Below are positions 17,331 to 27,700 of a DNA stretch of 32,069 nt, piece after piece. The notes below the pieces were generated by a model. It worked only from the letters and a program-made list of their open reading frames with translations. It had not been told where the DNA came from and ran no database searches. This DNA is from Endomicrobiia bacterium (GTDB lineage Bacteria; Elusimicrobiota; Endomicrobiia; Endomicrobiales; Endomicrobiaceae). A program made the translations under genes and the position numbers. How positions within the stretch are numbered: position 1 is the first letter of the stretch; each line of letters begins with the position of its first letter. The DNA lies in contig WRNH01000017.1 in the NCBI GenBank assembly GCA_009776745.1, forward strand, positions 1-32,069. The letters are read 5' to 3'.

Positions 17331-18088
17331 GAAAAGTTTCGGCTTATATTATTACAAAGAACGTTGAAAAACATATAAAAGCGTGCGTTGAAAGCGTTAA
17401 GTGGGCTGATGAAATTATCGTCGTTGACTCTTTCAGCGCGGACGCAACTGTCGATATTGCGAAAGAAATGGGCTGCAAGGTTATATTGAATAAATTCGAA
17501 GGTTTCGGCGCGCAAAGAAATTTTGCTTTGGAGCAGTGTTCTTATGAATGGGTGATATGTCTTGATTCCGACGAAAGAATTTCGCCGGAACTGAAAGAAG
17601 AAATAGTTTTACAGCTTAAAAATTCTCCTGACGGCGATATTTTTCTTGCGCCGAGAAGAAGCAGGTTTATAAACAAATGGATCCTTCATTCGGGCTGGTA
17701 TCCCGATTACAGGCATCCGGTATTGTTTAACAAAACTAAAGCAAAATATAAAAATCAGCTTGTTCATGAAGATATCGAATATAAAGGTAATAATAAAAAA
17801 TATTTTAAAGGCGACATACTTCATTATCCTTATGACAGCATAAAACATTTTGTCGAAAAATCGGACTATTATACCGATTTACGCGCAAAAGAAATGTTTG
17901 AAAAAGGGAAAAAATTCAGATTTATAAATCTTGTTTTTAACCCGTGCGCGATGTTTTTGAAAATGTACATATTCAAAAGAGGTTTTTTAGACGGTTTGAC
18001 GGGATTTATACTTGCTTTGCTTTATTCGTGTTTTTATACGCTGATGAAATATATAAAATTGTGGGAACTTTGTAAAAAAGGCAATTAA
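17327..18088 (+). CDS. Glycosyltransferase family 2, LPS-core (WaaE/KdtX-like)
   Basis: The 253-residue GT-A glycosyltransferase starts VSAYIITKNVEKHI. It has ADEIIVVDSFSADAT and the metal-binding CLDSDERI (DxD-like) near 83-90. The conserved GFGAQRNFAL and SGWYPDYRHPVLF stretches are typical of the LPS-core WaaE/KdtX/LgtF subgroup. A hydrophobic C-terminal helix near 210-240 may tie it to the inner membrane. It starts by ATGA overlap with the GT4. Its stop codon lies inside the left arm of the intergenic repeat that separates it from lpxK. It probably adds a hexose to the inner core. Confidence 0.9.
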   Translation: MRKVSAYIITKNVEKHIKACVESVKWADEIIVVDSFSADATVDIAKEMGCKVILNKFEGFGAQRNFALEQCSYEWVICLDSDERISPELKEEIVLQLKNSPDGDIFLAPRRSRFINKWILHSGWYPDYRHPVLFNKTKAKYKNQLVHEDIEYKGNNKKYFKGDILHYPYDSIKHFVEKSDYYTDLRAKEMFEKGKKFRFINLVFNPCAMFLKMYIFKRGFLDGLTGFILALLYSCFYTLMKYIKLWELCKKGN

Positions 18089-18127
18089 CAATGGAGGTTT
18101 TAGAGAGACCCAATTGTTAATTGTTGC
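18081..18127. repeat. Heptamer-type inverted repeat enclosing a half element, GT2-lpxK spacer
   Basis: aattaacaat (18083-18092) and attgttaatt (18113-18122) are perfect reverse complements, and the right arm continues as AATTGTT units. Between them lies ggttttagagagacccaatt (18096-18115), the right terminus of the 130-150 bp elements, without its partner. The left arm contains the GT2 stop codon. The right arm produces a false TTG start for lpxK at 18114. Confidence 0.65.
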
Positions 18128-18140
18128 AGGGAGAATAAAT

Positions 18141-19160
18141 TTGTCAAGAAAGCTGTTGTATCCTTTATCGCTTGTATATGATTTTTTGTCTAAAGCCGAC
18201 AGACGTTTTACAAAAACAAAAACGCTGGATAAACCGGTTATCAGCGTGGGGAATTTGACGTGGGGCGGCACGGGTAAAACGCCGGTAGTTATAGAGCTTT
18301 TAGATTTTATAACGCGGCAGGATTTGAAATCTGTTGTTTTGACGCGCGGTTACGGACGCAAAAGCAAAGAAGCGATGCTTTTGAAATCCGGCGCTTTTGA
18401 CGTAAATCCTTCCGACGGCGGAGATGAATCGCTTTTGATTGCGCGAAGCGTTCCTTCTGCCGGCGTTATAGCCGGTCCCGACAGATACGGCAATGCGTTA
18501 AAATTTTACGGCAGCATCAAACCTGACATCTTTGTTCTGGACGACGGCTTTCAGCATTGGAAAATTAAAAGAGATTTGGATATCGTGTGCGTCAATGCCG
18601 CAAATCCGTTTGGGAACGGAATGATTATTCCGGCGGGAATACTCAGGGAAAAACCGGATGCTTTGAGAAGAGCCGGTATGGTTATTATTACCAATTCCGA
18701 TATGGTTTCACAGCAGGAACTGGAAAAACTTAAAGATAAGATTTTTAATTATTCGGGAAAAGAGCCCGTTATAACTTGTTACGGGAATTACGAATACAAA
18801 AATATCAATTTAAATGAAGATTTTGACGTCAATAAATTTACCGGCAAAGACGTTTATTCTTTAAGCGGCATAGGTTTTGGCAAAGGTTTTATAAATTCGA
18901 TAGAAAAATCCGGCGTCAAAATAAAAAAGAGTTTTGTTTTGCGCGATCATAAAACTTATGATGAAAAAATGATTTTAGATATTTTTGACAAAACCGGCGG
19001 ATCATATTTAATTACGACCGCAAAAGACGCTGTCAAAATCGGGCATTTTGCCAACGATGAAATAAAAGAAAAAACCGCCGTTTTGACGGTAAAACCGGTT
19101 TTTAAAACGGGAAAAGAGCTATGGGAAAAAACAATACTAAAAAGCCTGCGGCATTCTTAG
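18141..19160 (+). CDS. lpxK: Tetraacyldisaccharide 4'-kinase LpxK
   Basis: LpxK phosphorylates the 4' position of the lipid A disaccharide, the sixth step of lipid A synthesis, at the inner membrane. From TTG 18141 the product has 339 residues. I chose this start because agggag (18128-18133) sits 7 bases upstream and the N-terminus then reads MSRKLLYPLSLVYDF, as expected. The in-frame TTG at 18114 lies in a repeat. The P-loop GNLTWGGTGKTP is at 37-48. The family motif DDGFQHWKI and the IPAGILREK stretch follow. Its 3' end overlaps gmhB by 40 bases. It shows the cell makes lipid A. Confidence 0.95.
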   Translation: MSRKLLYPLSLVYDFLSKADRRFTKTKTLDKPVISVGNLTWGGTGKTPVVIELLDFITRQDLKSVVLTRGYGRKSKEAMLLKSGAFDVNPSDGGDESLLIARSVPSAGVIAGPDRYGNALKFYGSIKPDIFVLDDGFQHWKIKRDLDIVCVNAANPFGNGMIIPAGILREKPDALRRAGMVIITNSDMVSQQELEKLKDKIFNYSGKEPVITCYGNYEYKNINLNEDFDVNKFTGKDVYSLSGIGFGKGFINSIEKSGVKIKKSFVLRDHKTYDEKMILDIFDKTGGSYLITTAKDAVKIGHFANDEIKEKTAVLTVKPVFKTGKELWEKTILKSLRHS

Positions 19161-19690
19161 ACAGGGACGGAACTCTTATTTTCGATAAGAATTATTTAAG
19201 TTCGCCCGATAAAGTAAAGCTTTATTCTTATTCCGCAGAAAGTATTGATAAGCTTCGCGGGGCCGGCTTTAAAATTATAGTAGTTACAAACCAGTCCGGC
19301 ATAGCAAGAGGAATGTTTAGCGGGAAAGAACTGAAAAAGGTAAATAAAAAATTTATTGATTTATTGAAAGAACAAGGCGCGAAAATAGACGGTTTGTACT
19401 TCTGCCCGCACATTGACGAAGACAATTGCGGCTGCAGAAAACCTAAAATCGGAATGGTTTTAAAAGCCGCAAAAGAACATAATATTGACCTTAAAAAATC
19501 TTATACCGTCGGCGACAGCATACGCGACTATCTTTTGGGATACAATTCCGGCGGCAAAGGCATTCTGGTTTTAACCGGACACGGCAAACGGCAGCAAAAG
19601 AAAATTAAAAGCCGGAAAATAAAACCTCTGGCGGTTTGCAAAACTTTAAAACAAGCTGCAAATCTTATAATCAAAGATTCGCAGGCATAG
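19121..19690 (+). CDS. gmhB: D-glycero-beta-D-manno-heptose-1,7-bisphosphate 7-phosphatase
   Basis: This HAD-family phosphatase of ADP-heptose synthesis for the LPS inner core has 189 residues. HAD motif I is FLDRDGTL, with Asp14 and Asp16. Motif II is TNQSGIARG. The zinc loop CPHIDEDNCGCRKP is typical of GmhB, and motif IV is VGDSIRD. ATG 19121 follows gggaaaagagct and lies inside lpxK, so the two are probably translated together. Related histidinol phosphatases share the fold, but the envelope operon favours the heptose role. Confidence 0.92.
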   Translation: MGKNNTKKPAAFLDRDGTLIFDKNYLSSPDKVKLYSYSAESIDKLRGAGFKIIVVTNQSGIARGMFSGKELKKVNKKFIDLLKEQGAKIDGLYFCPHIDEDNCGCRKPKIGMVLKAAKEHNIDLKKSYTVGDSIRDYLLGYNSGGKGILVLTGHGKRQQKKIKSRKIKPLAVCKTLKQAANLIIKDSQA

Positions 19691-19737
19691 CTGCACGGTA
19701 AAACGGCTCTGCCGTCAATTGCGGACTTGTTTTTAAT

Positions 19738-19766
19738 TTGCCGTTTTTGCAGCTGCCATGTATATA
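19738..19766 (+). promoter_or_regulatory. Possible promoter for the DUF3108 gene
   Basis: TTGCCG (19738-19743), a 17-base spacer and TATATA (19761-19766) lie 19 bp before ATG 19786. Each box matches 4 of 6 consensus bases. A small inverted repeat acggc-tct-gccgt (19703-19715) just upstream could end the gmhB transcript, but no T-run directly follows it. Confidence 0.35.
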
Positions 19767-19785
19767 TATGCATTAGGCTGTGATT

Positions 19786-20673
19786 ATGTTGAAAAAAATT
19801 GGTATTTTGATCATCTTGGCTGTTTCTTTTTCCTTTGCTTCGGGAGCTTTAAAACAAGCTGCGAATGAGGAAAGGATTGATTTTGTCGCAAATAAATTAA
19901 AGGAAGAACTTGCGAAAACCGAAGAGGCAAAGAGATCTCATGTATGGCGTAAACATGAAGGCAGCCCTTTGCCTGAATACGAAAAACTTGTGTTTAACGC
20001 GAGATGGAAGTTTATAACCGTCGGAGAAGCGACTTTAGAGCTTAGGGGTTTTGACGATATAGAAGGCAGAAAAGCGCATCATATATATTCTTACGCGAAG
20101 ACCAAACCGTTTTTTGACAATTTTTTTAAGGTGCGCGACGTAAATGAGTCGTGGCTTGACGAGGAAAGCAAAGTTTCTCTGAGATATTCGTCGAACATAT
20201 CCGAAGGCGGATGGAAAAAACTGGAAACTTTATACTTTAATCATCCGGAACGCACTTTTTTGCTTAACGACAACGGTAAAATGAAAAAAGGCGCGATTCC
20301 GGAAAATCTTCAGGATGTTCTTTCGGCTTTATACTACATAAGGACAATGGATATTAAAGCCGGAGATAAATACGTTGCAGACGCGCATTCCGGAGATTTG
20401 TCGTGGCCGCTTACGATCAGTGTTTTGAAAGAAGAAAAAGTTTCCGTTCCGGCGGGAACATTCAACTGTTTTGTGCTGGAGCCGGCAATAAGAAAAAACG
20501 CGGGCATTGTTAATGCCAGCGGCAAAATGCGTGTCTGGGTTACGGCGGACGAAAAAAAGATGCCGGTGCTTCTTAAAGTTAAAATCCCGATACTCGGGTC
20601 AGTAGAAGCGGAACTTGAAAGAATGGCAAAACAGCAGAACCTGGATAAGGAAGAAGCGGATAGCAAGGAGTGA
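19786..20673 (+). CDS. DUF3108 family exported protein
   Basis: The 295-residue product starts with a signal peptide (LKKIGILIILAVSFSFASG), so it is exported, probably to the periplasm. After a charged helix (about 25-50), the body is a beta-rich DUF3108-type domain. Typical pieces are EKLVFNARWKFITVGEATLEL, the YxYAKTKPFFDNFFKVRD stretch, DVLSALYYIRTMD and the VPAGTFNCFVLEP segment near the end. The family has no established biochemical role; many members are encoded near envelope genes. I take ATG 19786 over the in-frame GTG at 19780. The next gene begins 38 bp downstream. Confidence 0.85.
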   Translation: MLKKIGILIILAVSFSFASGALKQAANEERIDFVANKLKEELAKTEEAKRSHVWRKHEGSPLPEYEKLVFNARWKFITVGEATLELRGFDDIEGRKAHHIYSYAKTKPFFDNFFKVRDVNESWLDEESKVSLRYSSNISEGGWKKLETLYFNHPERTFLLNDNGKMKKGAIPENLQDVLSALYYIRTMDIKAGDKYVADAHSGDLSWPLTISVLKEEKVSVPAGTFNCFVLEPAIRKNAGIVNASGKMRVWVTADEKKMPVLLKVKIPILGSVEAELERMAKQQNLDKEEADSKE

Positions 20674-20711
20674 AATAAGAAGTTTGACTCTGCAGTCAGA
20701 GGGAATTATTC

Positions 20712-21704
20712 ATGAAAGAAGAGATAAAAAAACAGGCCGTAAAAACCGCGAAACTTTCGGTTTATTCAAACACTTTCTTAACCTCTGGCAAACTTATTGT
20801 CGGGATAGCGATAGGTTCCGTTTCCGTAATATCGGAAGCGGTTCACTCGCTTATAGATCTTATCGCTTCTTTTATAGCATTGTTTGCCGTCAAGAAATCT
20901 TCGCAGCCCGACGATAATGACCATCCCTACGGACACGGAAAGTTTGAAAATATATCGGGAACGATAGAAGCTTTGCTTATATTTGCCGCGGCAGTTTATA
21001 TTATTTATGAAGCGGTCGCCCGCCTTATCAATCCGCAGGAAATTGTAATGCCCGTTATCGGCGTTTTAGTTATGTTTATATCTTCTGCGGTTAATTTTTT
21101 TATTTCAAACAGATTATTTGCCGTTGCGAAAAAAGCGGAATCCGTAGCTTTGGAAGCCGACGGCTGGCATTTGCGTACGGACGTATATACTTCTCTCGGG
21201 GTCATGGCTGCGCTTCTTATTATAATCGTAGTTAAGTTTTTCTATCCTGAAGCAAATATTTATTGGCTTGATTCTGCAGCAGCATTGATCGTTGCCGCGA
21301 TGATTTTGAAAGCGGCATATTCACTGACCGTTAAATCGGCAAGAGATTTATTTGATATTTGCCTTCCCGACGAAGAAGTTGCAGCGGTTGAAAATATAAT
21401 AAGAACGGACAAAAATATAACGGGTTACCACGATTTAAAAACAAGAAAAGCGGGAAACAGAAGGTTTGTGGAATTTCATATTCTGGTTGCTCCGGAGATG
21501 ACTGTTTTGCAGTCTCACGAAATTACAAGAAAATTAGATTCCGCAATCGCCTCAAAGCTGGAAAATACGCTTGTTACCGTGCATGTAGAGCCGTGCGACA
21601 ACACCTGCACTCCAAAATGCCGGACGGGCTGTATAAACAAATACTATAAGCTTGAAAATAAGGATAAAATGAAAGATATTGAAAAATCAATCAAAAAGCG
21701 TTGA
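20712..21704 (+). CDS. Cation diffusion facilitator (Zn/Fe-type metal efflux)
   Basis: This inner-membrane proton/metal antiporter has 330 residues and six predicted membrane helices, followed by a cytosolic C-terminal metal-sensing domain. The transport-site residues line up with E. coli FieF by number: His45, Asp49 (SEAVHSLID), His153 and Asp157 (WHLRTDVYTS). FieF has Asp at 45, so this is the H-D-H-D form. The HPYGHGKFE loop is at 71-79. The C-terminal tail has a Cys cluster (CDNTCTPKCRTGC), which is not usual for the family and may bind metal. ATG 20712 follows gaggga. The stop overlaps the -35 box of the next gene's promoter. Confidence 0.93.
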   Translation: MKEEIKKQAVKTAKLSVYSNTFLTSGKLIVGIAIGSVSVISEAVHSLIDLIASFIALFAVKKSSQPDDNDHPYGHGKFENISGTIEALLIFAAAVYIIYEAVARLINPQEIVMPVIGVLVMFISSAVNFFISNRLFAVAKKAESVALEADGWHLRTDVYTSLGVMAALLIIIVVKFFYPEANIYWLDSAAALIVAAMILKAAYSLTVKSARDLFDICLPDEEVAAVENIIRTDKNITGYHDLKTRKAGNRRFVEFHILVAPEMTVLQSHEITRKLDSAIASKLENTLVTVHVEPCDNTCTPKCRTGCINKYYKLENKDKMKDIEKSIKKR

Positions 21705-21729
21705 ATTTTTTTCGAATTGTATTTAGAAT
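21701..21729 (+). promoter_or_regulatory. Sigma70-type promoter for the first giant adhesin
   Basis: TTGAAT (21701-21706), a 17-base spacer and TAGAAT (21724-21729) lie about 40 bp before ATG 21771. The -35 box overlaps the stop codon of the cation transporter gene. Confidence 0.55.
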
Positions 21730-21770
21730 AATAATGACATGGCAATACGCTTTTGCGGCAAGGAAAACTA

Positions 21771-24700
21771 ATGAAAAAGATTTTATTGTTATCATTGTTT
21801 TTGTTATTGTTTTGTGCTCCTTGGGCAGTCGGAGTGGATGTCTCTGATTGGACTGCATTTACTAGTGTTTTCACTAGTACAATTAATTACGATGGCAGCA
21901 GTAGTTCTAATACAATCAATTTAACTACTAGTACTATCATGCTTAATGGTACTAGTTCTTGGTTGGGCGGTACTGCCTCTAATGTTAAGACTATTAATGG
22001 CTTATTTAACGGTAATAAAAGTGCGTTAGATGGTTCTGGAAATGTAAATTCTGGTTTAGTGGTTTATAATAGAACTCCAGATGATCATAGAATTTTAAAT
22101 ATTAATGATCTTATTGTAAAGAATATGAGATATTCATATGGCGCAATTTATTTGTATTCATTGAATACGAATTCAAGTAATATCACCTTAAATTTATATA
22201 ATGTTGATTTTGATAATAACAATAGAGCAATTAATACCAATATGGGGGGTACTAATAGATCAATTGTAATAAATGCCAGTGGAACAATTGTATTTTCAAA
22301 TAATAATTTTAATGGAAGCGGCGGTGCAATGAATTTAGTTTATAGAACAACAACTACTTTCGAAAATAGCACCACAACATTTACCGGAAATAGCGCTAGC
22401 GGAAACGGCGGGGCAATATCCGTTACTGGCAGCAATACTGATGGCAATACTTTCTTAAATTTTACAGGCAGCAGTGTAACATTTACAGAAAATAGAGCCA
22501 CAGGGGTAAGCAGTTTAGGAGGAGCAATATATATTGCAGGAGGCACAGGCGGTACTCCCGGTAATCGTACTTCTTTTTTAAATTTCACAAACAGCAGCGT
22601 AATTTTTTCAGTTAACAGCAGCAACAGTAATGGCGGGGCATTATATTTAGCCGACAGAACATCTGCTGCTTTTACAAACAGCAGCATTGCTTTTACTGAA
22701 AATGTAACTGCAAACGGTTCCGGCGGAGCAATATACATTACCGGCAGCAACTCTCTTTTAGATTTCATAAACAGCAATGCAGCTTTTTCAGATAATAGGG
22801 CTAGCGTCGGTGGAGGGGCTATTGAACTGCAATCCGGCAGCATTGTTAATTTTTCAGGCAGTACAGTAACATTCAATAATAATATTGCTGCCGGAAATGC
22901 GGCAGGAGCGCTTCATGTTATGCAATCAATAGTTAATGTTGCAAACAGTTCAATGTCATTTAACAATAATAATGCGCGCGACAATGGTGGAGCAATAGAT
23001 GCATGGCAAACTTCATATATGAGTGTTCATAATAGTTATCTGGAATTTAATAACAATATTTCTTCAGCGGTACCAGTTGGGGGGCAAGGAGGCGGGGCTA
23101 TATTCATTGGTAATGGGACGAGAGCTATTTTTAATGAAGTAGAGGCTCATTTTTCTGTTAATAGCTCTAGCAGATCAGGCGGAGCAATATATGTCGGAGG
23201 GACAGCCTACAGCACAATGACATTTACCGACTCAACTTTAATATTTAACGGAAATGTTGCTGCAAGTTCCGGCGGCGCGATTTATATAGGGAATTATTCA
23301 ACGGTAACATTTAATAATTCGGCTGTATCATTTTTGTCAAATAATGCCCAAAATAATGATGGCGGGGCTATATATATTACCGCCACCAGCATTAACGATA
23401 GATCTTACTTAAATTTTATAGACAGTACAGCAACGTTTTCATCCAATACCGCTTCAGCTTCTGGCGGCGCCATGTACTTGGCTAGTTATACAAATACTAC
23501 TTTTACAAACAGTTTCGCTACCTTTATCGGAAATAAAGCCGAAAGCGGTAGCGGCGGCGCCATATATGCTGGCGGAGGGACAAACTACAGCACAATGACA
23601 TTTACCGATTCAACTTTGACATTCAGAGAAAATATTGCTGCAAGTTCCGGTGGAGCGGTATTTTTAGATCCACGAGGGAATATGACTTTTAGAAATACGA
23701 ATATTGAGGCAATAGGAAATATATCTCAGACCGGTTCCGGCGGATTTTTATACGCCAGCGCCACAACAGCTGTGTCAGGAACTGTTTTTAACGGTTCAGT
23801 GAATGTTTCCGGTAACCGCGCCGCCCTGTATGGCGGAGGGATATATACGGAAAGAAGTTTGACTTTCAACGGAGACGTAGAGCTTACAGGCAATACCGCC
23901 CAACGCGGCGGAGCAATATATGCAACAGGCGGTTCTACGATAACTTTTTCCGGTTTGTCTACTACAATTAATTATAATGAATCCAAGTTAGATGCAGCTG
24001 AAGGAAACGGCGTAATTTATATGAACGGGACATCAATTGTACGGTTTCTTGATACTTATCTCAGGGCTATAGGTAATGAGGCCTATAATGGTGGATTTTT
24101 ATATCTTAACAATAACGGAAACACCGATTTTACAAGAAACGTAAATCTGTCTAACAATAAAGCAAGAGTATCAGGCGGAGCTTTGTATGTTACAGGAACA
24201 TGGATCGGAGCCGGAACAAGAACAACTGTTTTAAACTTTAACGGCATTGATGTCAACATGTCCGGCAATACAGCAAATGTTTTCGGAGGAGCAGTATACG
24301 CTACCAGCAGCAATTCGGCTTTGAATTTTAACGGCAGTAATGTGACATTTTCAAGTAATACGGCTAATGAGGGGGGAGCTATATATGCAGTATCAGGAAC
24401 GACATTGGCTTTTACCGAAAGTTCAGTAAGCTTTAATCATAATAAAGCAGATACTGGCGGAGCGATATTTATTAACAGTAACAGTTCTTCTCTGTCTTTT
24501 ACAAACAGTGTTGTTACATTTACGAATAATACAGCTGCAGGCTCTGGGGGCGGGGCAATATTTTTGGGCGGCGGTAGTATAAATTTCACAGGTTCGGCCG
24601 TAACTGCAGTAGGGAATAAGGCAGAAAACGGATTCGGAGGATTTTTATATTCAATATCCGTTGCTGTTTTCGGAAATGTTACGATTACGAGCAATACGGC

Positions 24701-27700
24701 AAATTCCGGCGGAGCAATATATGCCGATAACAGTTTCTCCAATTTGAATTTTTCAGGGAATTTGACAACTTTTAATTATAATACGGCAACAAGCTCCGGC
24801 GGAGCAATATATGCTGACGACGATTCAAGATTGAACTTTACAGGAAGTTCAACAATCTTTAATAATAATCGGGCAACAAGTTCCGGCGGTGCAATATTTG
24901 CTAGTAGTGCGAATATAAATTTCACCAACATTGTAACATTTACAAGCAATACGGCAAGTTCCGGCGGAGCGATATATGCAAGTTCCGGCACGGCGCTTAC
25001 ATTTAGCGGAAGTTCAACAAAGTTTAATTATAATTCCGCAACCGGCACAAATAGCGGCGGTGCATTGTATATAATCGGTACGTCCGTAACTTTTGACGGC
25101 GGGTTTGTGTGGTTTACAGGCAATAATTCAGCCGGAAGCGGCGGAGCAATATATTCTAAATCTTCAACATTGAATTTTAGAAGCAGTTCTACACACTTTA
25201 CAGATAATTATGCCTTTAATGGCGGAGCAATATATTTGAACGGCGGAAATATAGATTTTTCAAGTACAAGTTTAACGGCAGCAGAAAACACGGCGAATCA
25301 TTTCGGCGGTTTTTTACATGCAGAAAATGCGGGAGTGATATTCGGCGAAGTTGAAATGACAGGCAATATGGCAAATCACGGCGGAGCAATATATGCGGAT
25401 GGCAATACGACACTTACATTTTCAAGTGTAACAGCATTTAATAATAATAGTGCGAGCGGAAACGGCGGAGCGATATATGCGGTTAACAACACGACGCTTA
25501 CATTTAACGGCAGTTCAACAATATTCCAAAATAACAGAGCCGGAGACGGCGGAGCCGTATATGTTGCTAACGGCGGTTTTGCGGAATTTTATAATGCTTC
25601 ATTTACGAATAATTCATCCGAAGGAAAAGGCGGAGCCGTATATGTGGAAAGTTTGAGCAATGTGATTTCAGTCGTTCATTTTTACAGTAATAATTCAAAT
25701 GGCACGGTATTTGAAAATAATACAGCCGCAAATGCAGACAGCGGTAACGGACTGTATGCCGGAAGAAACAGCAAAATTTATTTTATTACCGACTTCGGCG
25801 CTTCCGTAGAAATGCGCGATTCAATAGCAGGCAGCGCTGATAATGCAAAGATATTTATTGGAGGAGCTGGAGATTTCAATTTATACGCGAATTCTTTAAA
25901 TAATCATGCGAATATTTATTTATCAGGCGGGAATTTTAATTTTAAGGACGGCGCAAGTTTTAGCGCCGGACTATTTGAGTACAGTACGGGTACAATTTTA
26001 AATATGCAAGACGGGCAGCAAAATAAACTCTATGTTAAAGATCTTAAAGCCGACGGAACATTGAAAATGGACTTGATCAGCGGCGACGCAGGCGATAAAA
26101 TATGTGTTGACGGTACGGCAACTTTGGGCAGTTCTTCGGAACTTATCACAAATATATCCAATATGAATTTCAGAAAACAAATATTTACATTAATTAATTA
26201 TTCCGTTTTATTGGAAAGTTTTAGCGCTTATGACGTTATTAATATTTCAAGCGGAGTATCCGTTTCCAGCTACAGCCTGCAATATGACTATCTGCTCGAG
26301 GATAAAAACTGGATAGCTCTTACGGTTTACGGCGATAATTTGCAAACCAATTTCTCCAAACTGGAAGGCATTACGTTCAATCAAAAACAGACAGCCGGAG
26401 TATACGACGTACTTTCGGCGGATTCAGCCGGAGATTTGGATTATATAATATCTAAAATAGAAGGTTTGGAAGAAAAGGGGCAGCGCAGGGCGCTTTCGCA
26501 GGCGGCGGGATATTTTATAGCGAATGTGATAAGGAGCGGCGGAGCGGACGGAGGAAGCAATGAAATATATGACAGAATAAAAAACAGCGACGGAATGATA
26601 AGAAGCAAAGATTTATGGCTGCAGGCTAAAGTTAACGTAATAATGAATCAAGGCGATGAAAATTCGATAAATGATTATACGGATACCGCTATAGGCGTAT
26701 CAGCGGGATATGACATATTTACGGCGGAACCGGATATTATGTTCGGCATATTCGGAAAAATCAATAAACATAATGTATCGCAGGATCCGAATAATACGGC
26801 GGATGTCACAAATACAGGTTTAGGATTATACGGCGGGATCATAAAGGACAAATGGGAAGTAAAAGGGCTTTTATCCGGAAGTTTGGATTCATACAGCACG
26901 GAAAGATATATTGAATTTGCGCATCGTGAAGCGAGCTCCGAGTTTAAAGGCATGACATTAAACGCGGACATAGAAGGAGCCGGAAAAAAGCCGATAAACG
27001 ACATAACCGATTTTAGATATTACGCGGGAATGGAAATAAGGAATTCAAGTTATGACGGAATAAATGAAAGCGGAGCGGAAAGCCTGAATTTGATAGTTTC
27101 AAGAAACAGTTACAAAAGGGTTGCGGCGAGGTTAGGAGCAGGAGTCAATCAAGAAAGAGAAAAATATGCATGGCATGTAAGGGGCGAGTATAAATATTTG
27201 CTGGACGGAGATCTGCCTGAGATAGAAAGTAAGTTTGAAGGAACGGGGAGCAGTTTTAAAACAAGAGGTTCGAAGGAAGGAAAAGGCGCGGCGGGAGTGC
27301 GGGCAGGAGGAGTAGTAAATGTAACTCCGGATATAAAATTGTTTGCGAACGCGAGTTTTTATACAGCGGACAGATATCGTAATATTTACGCAAATGCAGG
27401 AATCAGATATACGCTGTCATCCGTATATAATGAAATGATAGTTCAAAACATAGAAGCCAAAGAAAAAGCCAGAAAAGAAAGAAAACGGATCAATGCGGAA
27501 ACCGCAGTTTATGAAAAAACAAGAAGAATTAGAGAACGTGAAAAAAGAAGAATCGAAAAAGAAGAGGAAAAAGAAAGAATAAAAGCAGAGAAAGAAAAAG
27601 CTGCAGCAGCAGCGGCATTGTCTTTAACTGTTCCGTTACATCAGGATATTCGCGCTAACGATGCGCATACTCAGCCGGAAAAAAGAAGAACGGACGCAAA

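Noticed and set aside
21753-21770. TTG 21753 as the start of the first adhesin
   Set aside because: ATG 21771 has the better-spaced ribosome-binding site and starts the signal peptide exactly like the paralog at 28866.
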